Assembly: GCF_021083305.1 (NCBI RefSeq)
Contig: NZ_JAJFAY010000001.1
Span: 1,674,001 to 1,738,000, forward strand
DNA: 64,000 bases
Reading direction: 5' to 3'
DNA from: Haladaptatus sp. DYF46
Lineage (GTDB): Archaea; Halobacteriota; Halobacteria; Halobacteriales; Haladaptataceae
A program made the translations under genes and the position numbers. Below the pieces are notes generated by a model. It was given only the letters and a program-made list of their open reading frames with translations. It was not told the origin of the DNA and did not search any database. The number at the start of each line of letters is the position of its first letter. Position 1 is the first letter of the stretch. Of the stretch, positions 37,240 through 44,180 are shown piece by piece.

Positions 37240-37659
37240 TCGACTCGGTATCCTCGAACGGACGGCCGAACGACTCCGTAAAGCCGACGTTGAGCTACAC
37301 ATCGTTTCTGAGGGCCTCGTCATCGGTGCGGACGAAGAAGACCCCTACAGCGTGCACTGTTCCAGCTTCTCGGTGTCTTCGGGGAATTGGAGGCGAACAT
37401 CAAGCGCCAGAACATCCGCGAGGGTATCGCCGCTCGGCAGGAGTCCCACGAGTACCGCCACGGCCCGGCTCCGATCGGGTTCGAGAAGCGGAACGGGAAG
37501 CTCGTCGAGAGTGCGGACTACGACCGCGTCTGTACCGTGCTCGACATGGTAGCGCGGGACGATATGAGTCAGCGAAAAGCAGCGGACGAACTCGATTCGT
37601 CACGCCGGACGATTCGGCGTGCGGTCGAAGAACGAGGAAAATTATATGGGCTGGTTTAG
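37240..37659 (+). pseudogene. Truncated, frameshifted serine recombinase
   Basis: From about 37252 the frame reads LERTAERLRKADVELHIVSE and continues to EEDPY, almost identical to the middle of the intact recombinase at 54322-54984. One base is missing near 37347 (TACAG instead of TACCAG). The rest (RALFQLLGVFGELEANIKRQ through RRTIRRAVEERGKLYGLV) continues in another frame to the same stop. The catalytic N-terminal half with Ser is absent. It is therefore dead and marks an older related element. Confidence 0.88.
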
Positions 37660-37710
37660 TTAGTGATTCGATGTTCTGGTGAACCCTTCAGAGTTTGACA
37701 AAAGCATAGC

Positions 37711-37734
37711 GCTGAATAAGAGAGTGTATTCAGC
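37711..37734. repeat. GCTGAAT/ATTCAGC inverted repeat, site 1
   Basis: GCTGAAT (37711-37717) and ATTCAGC (37728-37734) flank ten bases, 51 bp after the recombinase pseudogene. The same pair occurs at 43273 and 54188. Confidence 0.55.
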
Positions 37735-37811
37735 ACTCGTTTGCCGCTGTTTTTCACGCTCTCGATGGCTAACCATTCAACTGACAGGCAGATGTAGATA
37801 CAAAGAAGTGG

Positions 37812-38492
37812 TCAAGTAGGTTTGTAGTCACGGCTCACAAATACTAACTCAATGTGATCGATATTTGTGTGGTCCTCTATAACCTGTTTTACTTCTGGGT
37901 CGTCGAATTCCTTCGGATTGGCCGTCGTCAATTCGGTAAACCCTTCAACATTAGAGGCAATATCATGTGCATCAAGTATCATCCGCATGTCTTCTTCTTC
38001 GCCTCGTTCGACAAGCATCTGGAGTCGATCCTGAATATCATTGTATGATTTGAAACGCAACCACCCATTCATACGCTCGTATAAGGCAGATTGTCGGGCT
38101 TTCGCCCTAGCCTCAAGATCACGGATGACATCACGTAGACCTCTTGTCACTATGTGTACTTCCTGTCCTGCTTTTCCAGTATAGAAATCTTCTAGGTATC
38201 TCCATGCTGGGTTCTTCCGGCGGTTGATTTGCCCCCTAATCTTCTCTATATTTTCATCCGTCAATTGACCTTCGAACGTGCTAGTGACATTCTGTATATG
38301 ATGGAGTATCGCTTCTTTGTGTTTCTTGATAATCTCGTCTCGTCGTCGATGGTATACCTCTTCGACTTCTCGTGTAGCGTAGTAATCTGTATCGCCAGTG
38401 TGGATGTATTTTCGACAAACCCGGTGCTGGGGATCACTTAAGAAGATATATCCAAGAGTGATGCTCTTGTCCAAGAAAGCGTTATCTGCCAT
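37812..38492 (-). CDS. Unknown protein with PIN-like features, second gene of AT-rich pair
   Basis: The 226-residue protein starts MADNAFLDKSITLGYIFLSD at 38492, 1 bp after the stop of the upstream gene. The N-terminal strand with Asp7, a helical middle rich in R and K, and a C-terminal MILDAHDIAS followed by LTTANPKEFDD resemble the spacing of a PIN-like nuclease (Asp, DAxD, T-A-N). The resemblance is weak and by eye. Codon use is much more AT-rich than in host genes, which points to recent transfer. A role as RNase toxin or effector is inferred. Confidence 0.6.
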   Translation of the reverse strand: MADNAFLDKSITLGYIFLSDPQHRVCRKYIHTGDTDYYATREVEEVYHRRRDEIIKKHKEAILHHIQNVTSTFEGQLTDENIEKIRGQINRRKNPAWRYLEDFYTGKAGQEVHIVTRGLRDVIRDLEARAKARQSALYERMNGWLRFKSYNDIQDRLQMLVERGEEEDMRMILDAHDIASNVEGFTELTTANPKEFDDPEVKQVIEDHTNIDHIELVFVSRDYKPT

Positions 38493-38493
38493 T

Positions 38494-39423
38494 TCAGTGA
38501 TCGTTAATTTCGTCGAGGATTGTCTCGTTGTATGAATCAGCAAGGCGATCCATCATTCCCGATTCTTCTCTGTGCTGGAGTGCGTCCTGCCGCTTTCGTT
38601 GAATTCTATCTCCGAGCTCGTGCAACGTATCTTCTTTATCTTCCTGCCATTCAACGAGGCGCTCATCAGGAATATTATCGTTGTGTTTGAATCTGAGTAC
38701 AGTCTTTGCAAGACCCTCGATGAACAATTCTGTGAATTCTAAGAGAGATCGTGGACTATGCCCTTGCTCGTGCAGAAGACGAATTGTATCATCCCATTCG
38801 AGATAGGTATAATGGATCTCTTGATATTCATCTGATGGGAAAGTCCCTAGCATCCGATCTAGGTGATCCTCAATTACTGATTTCTGCTTACTACCAAGGA
38901 ATTTGGTGAGAGTTCGCTGCTCGTCATCGATAGCGAACTGCGCTAAATACCATCGGAGATCGCCATATGCTTCGATAAAATCGTCAGGACGGAAGTTTTT
39001 GTACTGGTACTCCTCCAGTTCATCGACGGTCTTATCTCCATGTTTACCGATGACATCTTGAACGGCGCGAAAGACATCGTCTTTGAGATCTGCGTCCAGA
39101 TGATCAAAATCCGTTTCACTGATTTGATCAGCTGGATAATATGAGTAGCCGAACGTTTTATCTGAGCGAGGCCGATGCGCAACGGAGGTGTTCAAGTCTG
39201 CTTCAGAAAGTGTTTTCCCATATTTATACCAGTAAGTGGGTAGGAGAACGTCTCGGTTGTACTCGGAGCGAAGCTCCCTATCAACGAGTACGCATAATTT
39301 GTGCGTATTAGTCCGGCCCGTTTCTTTATTATCTTGTTTATCCCGGGCTAAAAGGACATGATACAGAAGATACTCTGGAGGCCCTAACTCACCGAACTCG
39401 TCGCTGTTGGCCTCTGCACTCAT
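38494..39423 (-). CDS. Unknown protein, first gene of AT-rich pair
   Basis: I do not recognise this 309-residue protein with confidence. The N terminus (PPEYLLYHVLLARDKQDN, then NTHKLCVLVDREL and LLPTYWYKYGKTLSEADL) recalls SocA/Panacea-type antitoxin domains, which share a Kxxx-YGP-like stretch. The C terminus is a charged helical region rich in Glu, Arg and Gln. It precedes the PIN-like gene with 1-bp spacing, so the two are translated together. Low GC marks it as acquired. A toxin-antitoxin or defence role is inference. Confidence 0.6.
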   Translation of the reverse strand: MSAEANSDEFGELGPPEYLLYHVLLARDKQDNKETGRTNTHKLCVLVDRELRSEYNRDVLLPTYWYKYGKTLSEADLNTSVAHRPRSDKTFGYSYYPADQISETDFDHLDADLKDDVFRAVQDVIGKHGDKTVDELEEYQYKNFRPDDFIEAYGDLRWYLAQFAIDDEQRTLTKFLGSKQKSVIEDHLDRMLGTFPSDEYQEIHYTYLEWDDTIRLLHEQGHSPRSLLEFTELFIEGLAKTVLRFKHNDNIPDERLVEWQEDKEDTLHELGDRIQRKRQDALQHREESGMMDRLADSYNETILDEINDH

Positions 39424-39502
39424 TGTGATCCTCTTAGCCTAGACGGAGTGGGGTTAAGTAATTGTTCGTGTTACTATCGACACCAAAAATCGGCAAAATG
39501 GT

Positions 39503-39694
39503 CTATGACGAAGACATCACCTCAATTACGTTGTGGGGGGTTGCGCTCCCACACCTGCCGCAAGCGTGCTTGAACGTCTGATTTTTCGGGTCTTCATCCG
39601 GATTCGTGAACCAGTTGGATTCGACCCGCCGAACGGTGACCGCGTGACACCCACAGCAGACGACTCGGGCCTGCATCACAGAAATCGACACCAC
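39503..39694 (-). CDS. Diverged copy of provirus small zinc protein
   Basis: The 63-residue frame (VVSISVMQARVVCCGCHAVT through ATPHNVIEVMSSS) matches the intact gene at 57636-57827 in nearly every position, with two CxxC pairs. The two ATG starts of the intact copy are both GTG here, so expression is doubtful. It belongs to the element debris left of the provirus. Confidence 0.6.
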   Translation of the reverse strand: MVSISVMQARVVCCGCHAVTVRRVESNWFTNPDEDPKNQTFKHACGRCGSATPHNVIEVMSSS

Positions 39695-40140
39695 GCCACC
39701 TCCTCGTCGGGGAAAACTCGCGTGTGAACGATGTTCGTGGGGTTCCCTCGTTTCGTCGAGTGAGTCGCGTCCATCCAAGTGACGCGACCAACAACGCGTT
39801 CAAGGTCCCGAGCGCGGATGAACCGCGTTTTCTGGATGGGTTTTGGGAGCGTCGGATCGTAGACGACGAAGAGGTACACCGCGTCGTCCTCGACCAGCCG
39901 TACGTGGTCCGGGAGCCACAACCGATACCGGCCGCGTCGTCGCCCGCTCGCCGTCTTCGTCCATTCGAGACAGCCTTTGATTTGCACCTTCGTTCCGTCC
40001 GCCTCCATCAGGTCGATGGCGTTCGAAACGTCGAACTCGAGGTACGGGTCCTACTCGGCGTGGAACGTCGCGTCGAAGTAGCTATCGCGAACGAGTTCCA
40101 TCGGGGGCGGTTGCAGAAGTCTTCCTCGAAGTTCTTTCGC
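39676..40140 (-). pseudogene. Decayed copy of provirus nuclease-like gene
   Basis: The frame matches the intact 174-residue gene at 57824-58348. A TAG stop interrupts it after DATFHAE (near 40051), the N-terminal third is unrecognisable, and the normal stop is lost so that it reads five residues further (AWCRFL region). The part from MEADGTKVQIKGCLEWTKT to RVFPDEEVA is well kept. It is almost certainly inactive. Confidence 0.8.
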
Positions 40141-40184
40141 GAGCGAAGCGAGCGGGCCGACGACTGAGCGGAACGGAGTGAAGC

Positions 40185-40278
40185 GAAGGAGGAGTGCTTT
40201 TGGTCCAGCTTTTACAGGGAACCAGCAAGAGCGATGGCTGGTGCCATCGCTCTTGCCTGTGACCGTCGTAAAAGGTGG
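40185..40278 (+). repeat. Copy 2 of the dispersed nested stem-loop element
   Basis: The flanks match copy 1 (16301-16395): AAGGAGGAGTGCTTTTGGTC at the left and GTAAAAGGT at the right. The outer pair is CTTTTAC (40209-40215) with GTAAAAG (40268-40274). The inner stem is a perfect 14-bp inverted repeat (40225-40238 with 40243-40256, loop TGGT) whose sequence differs completely from copy 1. It ends 4 bp before the provirus attachment core, so it probably sat next to the tRNA before integration. Confidence 0.8.
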
Positions 40279-40281
40279 GAG

Positions 40282-40295
40282 TGGACTCGCCGGGA
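40282..40295. repeat. Left attachment core of the provirus
   Basis: TGGACTCGCCGGGA is identical to the 3' end of the tRNA-Ala gene at 60179-60192 and in the same orientation. Neighbouring bases differ on both sides, so the shared core is exactly 14 bp. The integrase gene ends 72 bp to the right. Confidence 0.85.
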
Positions 40296-40366
40296 AGTGG
40301 AGTGGCGCGTCGTGATTGCTTCCTGCGTCTGTTCTTCGATCTTTCGCAGATTTCTCAATGTCATTG

Positions 40367-41368
40367 TTACTCAGGTAGGTGCTCTTTCCGCACATCCATC
40401 TTCTCGCGGTTGCTCCGCACGTCGTAGTGCTTGTACAGAACATCCAACGAGACGTTCATCCGCTCCGAGACGACCTCAGGCGGAGTGCCTTCTCTCAGGT
40501 GATCCGAAATCGCGCCACGACGGAACGAGTGAGGCCCACGCTTGCACGGGCACTGTTCGGGGTTTCGCGTTCCCTCGCACTCCTCGATGTCGCGGCCGAC
40601 CGGACACTCTCCGGTGTACTGGCAGGGTCGAGTCGCCCGGTAGCAGTTATCGGTTATTGTCGTAACGTGGGGACGACCGTACCGAGTCGTTAGCAGTGGC
40701 TCACGGCCGTTTTCGTCGGTCTTATCGAGCCGCCGCTCCGCAATGTAGTCCTCGATAATCTGGTACCACCTCGGTCCGAGGTAGATCCATCGCTCTCCAT
40801 CTGCTCCGTTTTTCAGGTAAGTTCCCGAATCCGGGCGATGTTCAAGCACGATAGCCCGCTCGTCCGGTCGCAGATCGTCCACGTCGAGACTGTGGAGCGC
40901 TCCGCGACGCATCCCGGTTCTCCACAGGATTGCGACCATTGCGTGCATCCGACCCGCGTAGTCGAACCTGTCGAAGTGTTCGAGCATCCGCTCGACACGA
41001 TGGGTCTCGATGACTACGTCACTCGATTCGGCCCCGTCGGGAAGCTCCGGCGCATGCAGCTGCTCGGCGAGTCCATCGCGTACCGCATCGATGTCCGCGA
41101 GCCACTGGAGGAAGACGCGTACTGTCGTCAGTTGCTTCTGCAGCGTGATCGGCGCGATTTCGTCGCGTCGCCACGCTACGAAGTCCGACAGCGTCCTCCC
41201 CGAGAGAACCGTCGTATCGTCTATCCCTCGCTCGTCGAGGAAGTCGAGCAGATGGCCTAACCTCGTCACGGCGTTGTTGTACGTCGAATCACGCCACGAC
41301 GGTGCCATGTACGCGAGGAACCGCTCGACGCCTTCCTCGGGATCGAGGGGCTGAAGCTCAGCGCTCAT
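40367..41368 (-). CDS. Tyrosine recombinase / provirus integrase
   Basis: The 333-residue protein has a SAM-like N-terminal core-binding domain (about residues 10-105) and a catalytic domain with Arg154 (WRTGMRRGAL), His280 and Arg283 (GPHSFRRGA), and Tyr315 (LYKHYD). An insertion with cysteines at 242, 249, 255, 264, 273 and 275 may bind zinc, as in many haloarchaeal integrases. It sits 72 bp from the attachment core. It should catalyse integration into and excision from tRNA-Ala. Confidence 0.95.
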   Translation of the reverse strand: MSAELQPLDPEEGVERFLAYMAPSWRDSTYNNAVTRLGHLLDFLDERGIDDTTVLSGRTLSDFVAWRRDEIAPITLQKQLTTVRVFLQWLADIDAVRDGLAEQLHAPELPDGAESSDVVIETHRVERMLEHFDRFDYAGRMHAMVAILWRTGMRRGALHSLDVDDLRPDERAIVLEHRPDSGTYLKNGADGERWIYLGPRWYQIIEDYIAERRLDKTDENGREPLLTTRYGRPHVTTITDNCYRATRPCQYTGECPVGRDIEECEGTRNPEQCPCKRGPHSFRRGAISDHLREGTPPEVVSERMNVSLDVLYKHYDVRSNREKMDVRKEHLPE

Positions 41369-41470
41369 CGCACGCGGTTTGTCCCGCCTGTGCGGTGACG
41401 GCAGGCTTTTGCCTCACGCTTCCATCGTTGTGAACGGGGACCCCGTTGCTTGCAGGCTCTTGGTCCCCTT

Positions 41471-41665
41471 TCATGCTTCTGTGGTGGCTTCTGGTTCCTT
41501 ACGTGATAGTGTAGTTCGATCCGACACAAACGGCGTCCCGTTCGCTAACCTGATAGCTTCACGGATGTACTGTGCGCGGCTCATACCCTGTTTATCAGCC
41601 TCATAGTCGATTTCTTGAACCATCTCCATTGGCATCGAGACAGTTACTTGCACTGATAGCGACAT
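41471..41665 (-). CDS. Ribbon-helix-helix regulator
   Basis: The 64-residue protein (VQVTVSMPMEMVQEIDYEAD, then GMSRAQYIREAIRLANG) is a CopG/MetJ-like RHH DNA-binding protein. It is divergent from the gene at 41860, with an AT-rich 194-bp operator region between them that contains an 11-bp inverted repeat. It is the best candidate for the provirus repressor or an autoregulator of the integrase side. That role is inferred. Confidence 0.8.
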   Translation of the reverse strand: MSLSVQVTVSMPMEMVQEIDYEADKQGMSRAQYIREAIRLANGTPFVSDRTTLSRKEPEATTEA

Positions 41666-41718
41666 TCATCATTCACTCAACTCTCTAATTGCTTAAGTGT
41701 TTCTTATCTCTAAGAGAG

Positions 41719-41760
41719 GTATTATCTATATATTCGTACAACAGGTAAAATAGATAATAC
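41719..41760. promoter_or_regulatory. Operator-like inverted repeat in the divergent control region
   Basis: GTATTATCTAT (41719-41729) is mirrored exactly by ATAGATAATAC (41750-41760). A second small inverted repeat, AAGAAT/ATTCTT (41765-41781), follows. Both lie between the RHH gene and the rightward gene at 41860. Confidence 0.6.
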
Positions 41761-41859
41761 GTGTAAGAATGTCTAATTCTTCAACATTATGGATTTGAGA
41801 AGAGTAATACACTTCTTAACCCGCAGAACTTTAGTCAGTTGATGAATCACTAACTATCA

Positions 41860-42099
41860 ATGGCCAAACCGAGTTTCAATATCGACGATGAAGTAGAGGA
41901 ATGGGTCTCAAGTCGATTGATCGCGGGTCAGTCGAAGAGTGTCTGGTATCGATATGCTGTCAAATCCATTATGCAATGTGACCCCGTTATCGACGAAATT
42001 TTCGAACGCTACCAATACGATGAGCGACAGGAGTTTATCGAGGAAGCTGTGAAACGAGAAGTCGAGCGACGGAAAAACGAGGTTAACGGGGGTAACTGA
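41860..42099 (+). CDS. Small provirus protein of unknown function
   Basis: The 79-residue protein (MAKPSFNIDDEVEEWVSSRL, QSKSVWYRYAVKSIMQCDPV) is charged and helical. The first 50 residues could form an RHH-like fold, since FNIDDEVEEWV resembles a short strand plus helix. It starts 24 bp after a GAACTTTAGT element that recurs upstream of the serine recombinase. It is divergent from the RHH gene and may be a second regulator, but this is not established. Confidence 0.6.
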   Translation: MAKPSFNIDDEVEEWVSSRLIAGQSKSVWYRYAVKSIMQCDPVIDEIFERYQYDERQEFIEEAVKREVERRKNEVNGGN

Positions 42100-42103
42100 T
42101 CTG

Positions 42104-42346
42104 ATGACCCTCTGTTCGTCCTATCGCAGTGATCTACATGATATGGTAGAAGCACTCGGTGATCACGGCGTGTTTCGTCCTGGTGAGGCCGAGGCATGGT
42201 TTGAGGGTGTCGAGGAGGCCGAGCACCTGTCTGAACTCATGATGTGCAACGAAGCACTCGTCGAGGCGCTCGGTGACCGAGAAAGTTTCCAGCAGTTTAG
42301 GGAGCAAACGGATTTCGGTACCGAGAGTTCTGTCTTTTCACCTTGA
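42104..42346 (+). CDS. Small provirus protein of unknown function
   Basis: The 80-residue acidic protein (LHDMVEALGDHGVFRPGEAE, then MMCNEALVEALGDRESFQQF) has no recognised domain. It begins 4 bp after the stop of the previous gene, so the two are probably co-translated. The repeated EALGD motif (positions near 16 and 53) suggests two similar helical hairpins. Confidence 0.55.
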   Translation: MTLCSSYRSDLHDMVEALGDHGVFRPGEAEAWFEGVEEAEHLSELMMCNEALVEALGDRESFQQFREQTDFGTESSVFSP

Positions 42347-42485
42347 AGTCGATCCTTCTGCTGTAATCCGTTGATGAGACATTGTTGAAATTCTTGATCA
42401 GAGATAGATTCAAGAATTGTACTAAATGCAAGATATATTCTTCATAATAAATCAGCTAGATATAAGTTACTTAGTTTAGAAATTG

Positions 42486-43235
42486 ATGATAATGGCCCTA
42501 CAGATTGATCCAAAAAAAGCGCGGAAGCGGATTGACGAATTTCTGGAACAAATAGATAGCTTGTTAGATAAGAGATATAATGAGGGAGAGGATGAAAAGC
42601 GGAGCATGAGCACGAAAATAGACAATTTTGCAGAAGTTGCATTTTCAGAGGGGAAAGAAAAGAAGAATTCGTTACATCCTTCCGTAAGGGTTGCGACTTT
42701 GGGGGAGAAATCTCCGGGAAGGAAACAAGAAGACTATGAAGAATCGTTGAAAAGGAAGAGGAGACATTTGGAGGCTTGGAAAGAACAGATCGAACTTGAA
42801 GAAGGAATGAGTTCTATTGATAACGAGAGAGGTACAAGATACAAAGATGTTGGTAAAGAAATATCGGGTATAAATGAAGAACTCCCTCTCTATGCAAATG
42901 ATCTTGAACAAAGTCTTGAAGAACTAAGAAGTGACCATCTTCTTGCATCTGCCATGATCACTGGAAGAGTGATTGATCATACTCTTGACCAAATCAAATC
43001 GAGCCAAAACCTTGGAGGTCCCAAAGAAGTCCTTGACCACTTAGAAGAAAAGGGAATAGTAGATTCCAGGGAAGGCCAGATTACCGACGCGATAAAATCA
43101 TATCGAAATGTATACACACATGAAATAGGGAAAAATCCGGATATCAGTGAAGCATTGATAATTCTCTTGGGTTGTGCAAAACTTCTCCATAACATACAGG
43201 AGGCAGGTGAAACCAGAGAATATGATCTAGCTTGA
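42486..43235 (+). CDS. AT-rich cargo protein, HEPN/DUF4145-like C terminus
   Basis: This roughly 249-residue protein is low in GC compared with the viral operon next to it. Its N-terminal half is Lys/Glu-rich and likely coiled. The C-terminal third (HLLASAMITGRVIDHTLDQI, VLDHLEEKGIVDSREGQITD, SYRNVYTHEIGKNPDIS) resembles DUF4145/HEPN-type helical domains with an R-x4-6-H-like RNVYTH motif. HEPN proteins are often RNases in defence systems. The function is inferred from this weak resemblance. The start is ATG 42486 or 42492. Confidence 0.6.
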   Translation: MIMALQIDPKKARKRIDEFLEQIDSLLDKRYNEGEDEKRSMSTKIDNFAEVAFSEGKEKKNSLHPSVRVATLGEKSPGRKQEDYEESLKRKRRHLEAWKEQIELEEGMSSIDNERGTRYKDVGKEISGINEELPLYANDLEQSLEELRSDHLLASAMITGRVIDHTLDQIKSSQNLGGPKEVLDHLEEKGIVDSREGQITDAIKSYRNVYTHEIGKNPDISEALIILLGCAKLLHNIQEAGETREYDLA

Positions 43236-43270
43236 ACTGTCTGAAGTACATTTAGTGAAAGAGAATGTTT

Positions 43271-43299
43271 ATGCTGAATCTATGTTCTGTATTCAGCAT
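43271..43299. repeat. ATGCTGAAT/ATTCAGCAT inverted repeat, site 2
   Basis: Perfect 9-bp arms (43271-43279 and 43291-43299) flank 11 bases in the gap between the HEPN-like cargo gene and the end of the structural operon. It shares GCTGAAT/ATTCAGC with sites at 37711 and 54188. It may be a recombination or regulatory site, or a bidirectional terminator. Confidence 0.6.
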
Positions 43300-43415
43300 C
43301 TGATTCGTGTCTTCCATGAAGAATTTCGACAGAGCCAGCGTTGAGCATGGTGTCACTCTACCCGATTATGCTCGCCGCCCGCGGTATCGGTTCCATCAAT
43401 CAAAAGAAAAGTCGA

Positions 43416-43814
43416 TCAAATGATGACGTGGCCCAACCAGACGCGCCAGAACCAATCTAGCGGCGTCCAGATGCCCAGCGCATGTGACAATCCATCGTCC
43501 CAGGCGACCGCCAGCGCGAGCGCGTAGCCTGCCTGTACGCGCCAGGGATATCCGCGCCATACCGGTCGATAGACCGCGAAAGAGGCGAGCGAGAGGCCCG
43601 CCAGCACGCCCGCCGCGCCAGTAACCGGGTAGTACCGCCAAACGAACACCCAGGCAAACAGCGCCACCGTGAGCGCTGCCAGCGAGTACGCGGGTTCGAT
43701 ACCGCCCCGGTCGTTCCAGACGAGCAGGACGACGACGAGCGCCGCCAGCACGCCGATGAGGAAGTGGTGCGGAGCCATGAGCGCGCCATCCGGAATGCGT
43801 TCGGCGGGGAACAT
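43416..43814 (-). CDS. Provirus membrane protein, last gene of structural operon
   Basis: The 132-residue product has four hydrophobic helices (FLIGVLAALVVVLLVW, SLAALTVALFAWVFVW, GAAGVLAGLSLASFAVY and a C-terminal WFWRVWLGHVII segment). Its ATG overlaps the stop of the upstream gene (TGATG). It could be a virion membrane or lysis/egress protein. No family is recognised. Confidence 0.7.
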   Translation of the reverse strand: MFPAERIPDGALMAPHHFLIGVLAALVVVLLVWNDRGGIEPAYSLAALTVALFAWVFVWRYYPVTGAAGVLAGLSLASFAVYRPVWRGYPWRVQAGYALALAVAWDDGLSHALGIWTPLDWFWRVWLGHVII

Positions 43815-44179
43815 CACAATTCCGCCCCCGTCAGGATTCGGTACACGTCCTCCAGCATCGCCCGGTGCGCGTCGAGCTGCACCTGCACGTTGCCCGCGTC
43901 CTTCGCGTCGAGTGCGGCCTGATGGCTGTCGCGGAAGGTCTGTTTCGATGTGTCGGACACCTTCGCGCGATCCAGCGCCTCGGGTTCGACGTAGTTCGGG
44001 ATGGGTTCGAGCGTTCCTGTGTCCGTATCGACCTGCTGCCGGTCGAGGTCGCGGTGATCCACGTCTCCGGGGTCGAGCGCGAGTTCGTCGGCGTCCGGCT
44101 GGTAGTCGTCGTGCGGTTCGTAACGCCAGTCGGCGATGGTGCCGGTCGTCGGGTCGTAGGTGATGATGAGAGAGGCCAT
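43814..44179 (-). CDS. Small provirus structural-operon protein
   Basis: The 121-residue protein (MASLIITYDPTTGTIADWRY start) has a beta-rich N terminus and a helical C terminus (RDSHQAALDAKDAGNVQVQL). This looks like tail-fibre or spike assembly proteins that accompany receptor-binding proteins. It lies directly after the glycine-rich gene. An accessory role for the spike is inferred. Confidence 0.65.
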   Translation of the reverse strand: MASLIITYDPTTGTIADWRYEPHDDYQPDADELALDPGDVDHRDLDRQQVDTDTGTLEPIPNYVEPEALDRAKVSDTSKQTFRDSHQAALDAKDAGNVQVQLDAHRAMLEDVYRILTGAEL

Positions 44180-44180
44180 G

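Larger units (their letters stand above)
37240..40167. mobile_element. Debris of an older element related to the adjacent provirus
   Basis: This stretch contains a broken serine recombinase (37240-37659) and decayed copies of two adjacent right-arm provirus genes (39503-40140), in the same relative order and strand as at 54.3-58.3 kb. An AT-rich two-gene module lies between them. It ends just left of the provirus attachment core at 40282. The left end is not delimited. Confidence 0.7.
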
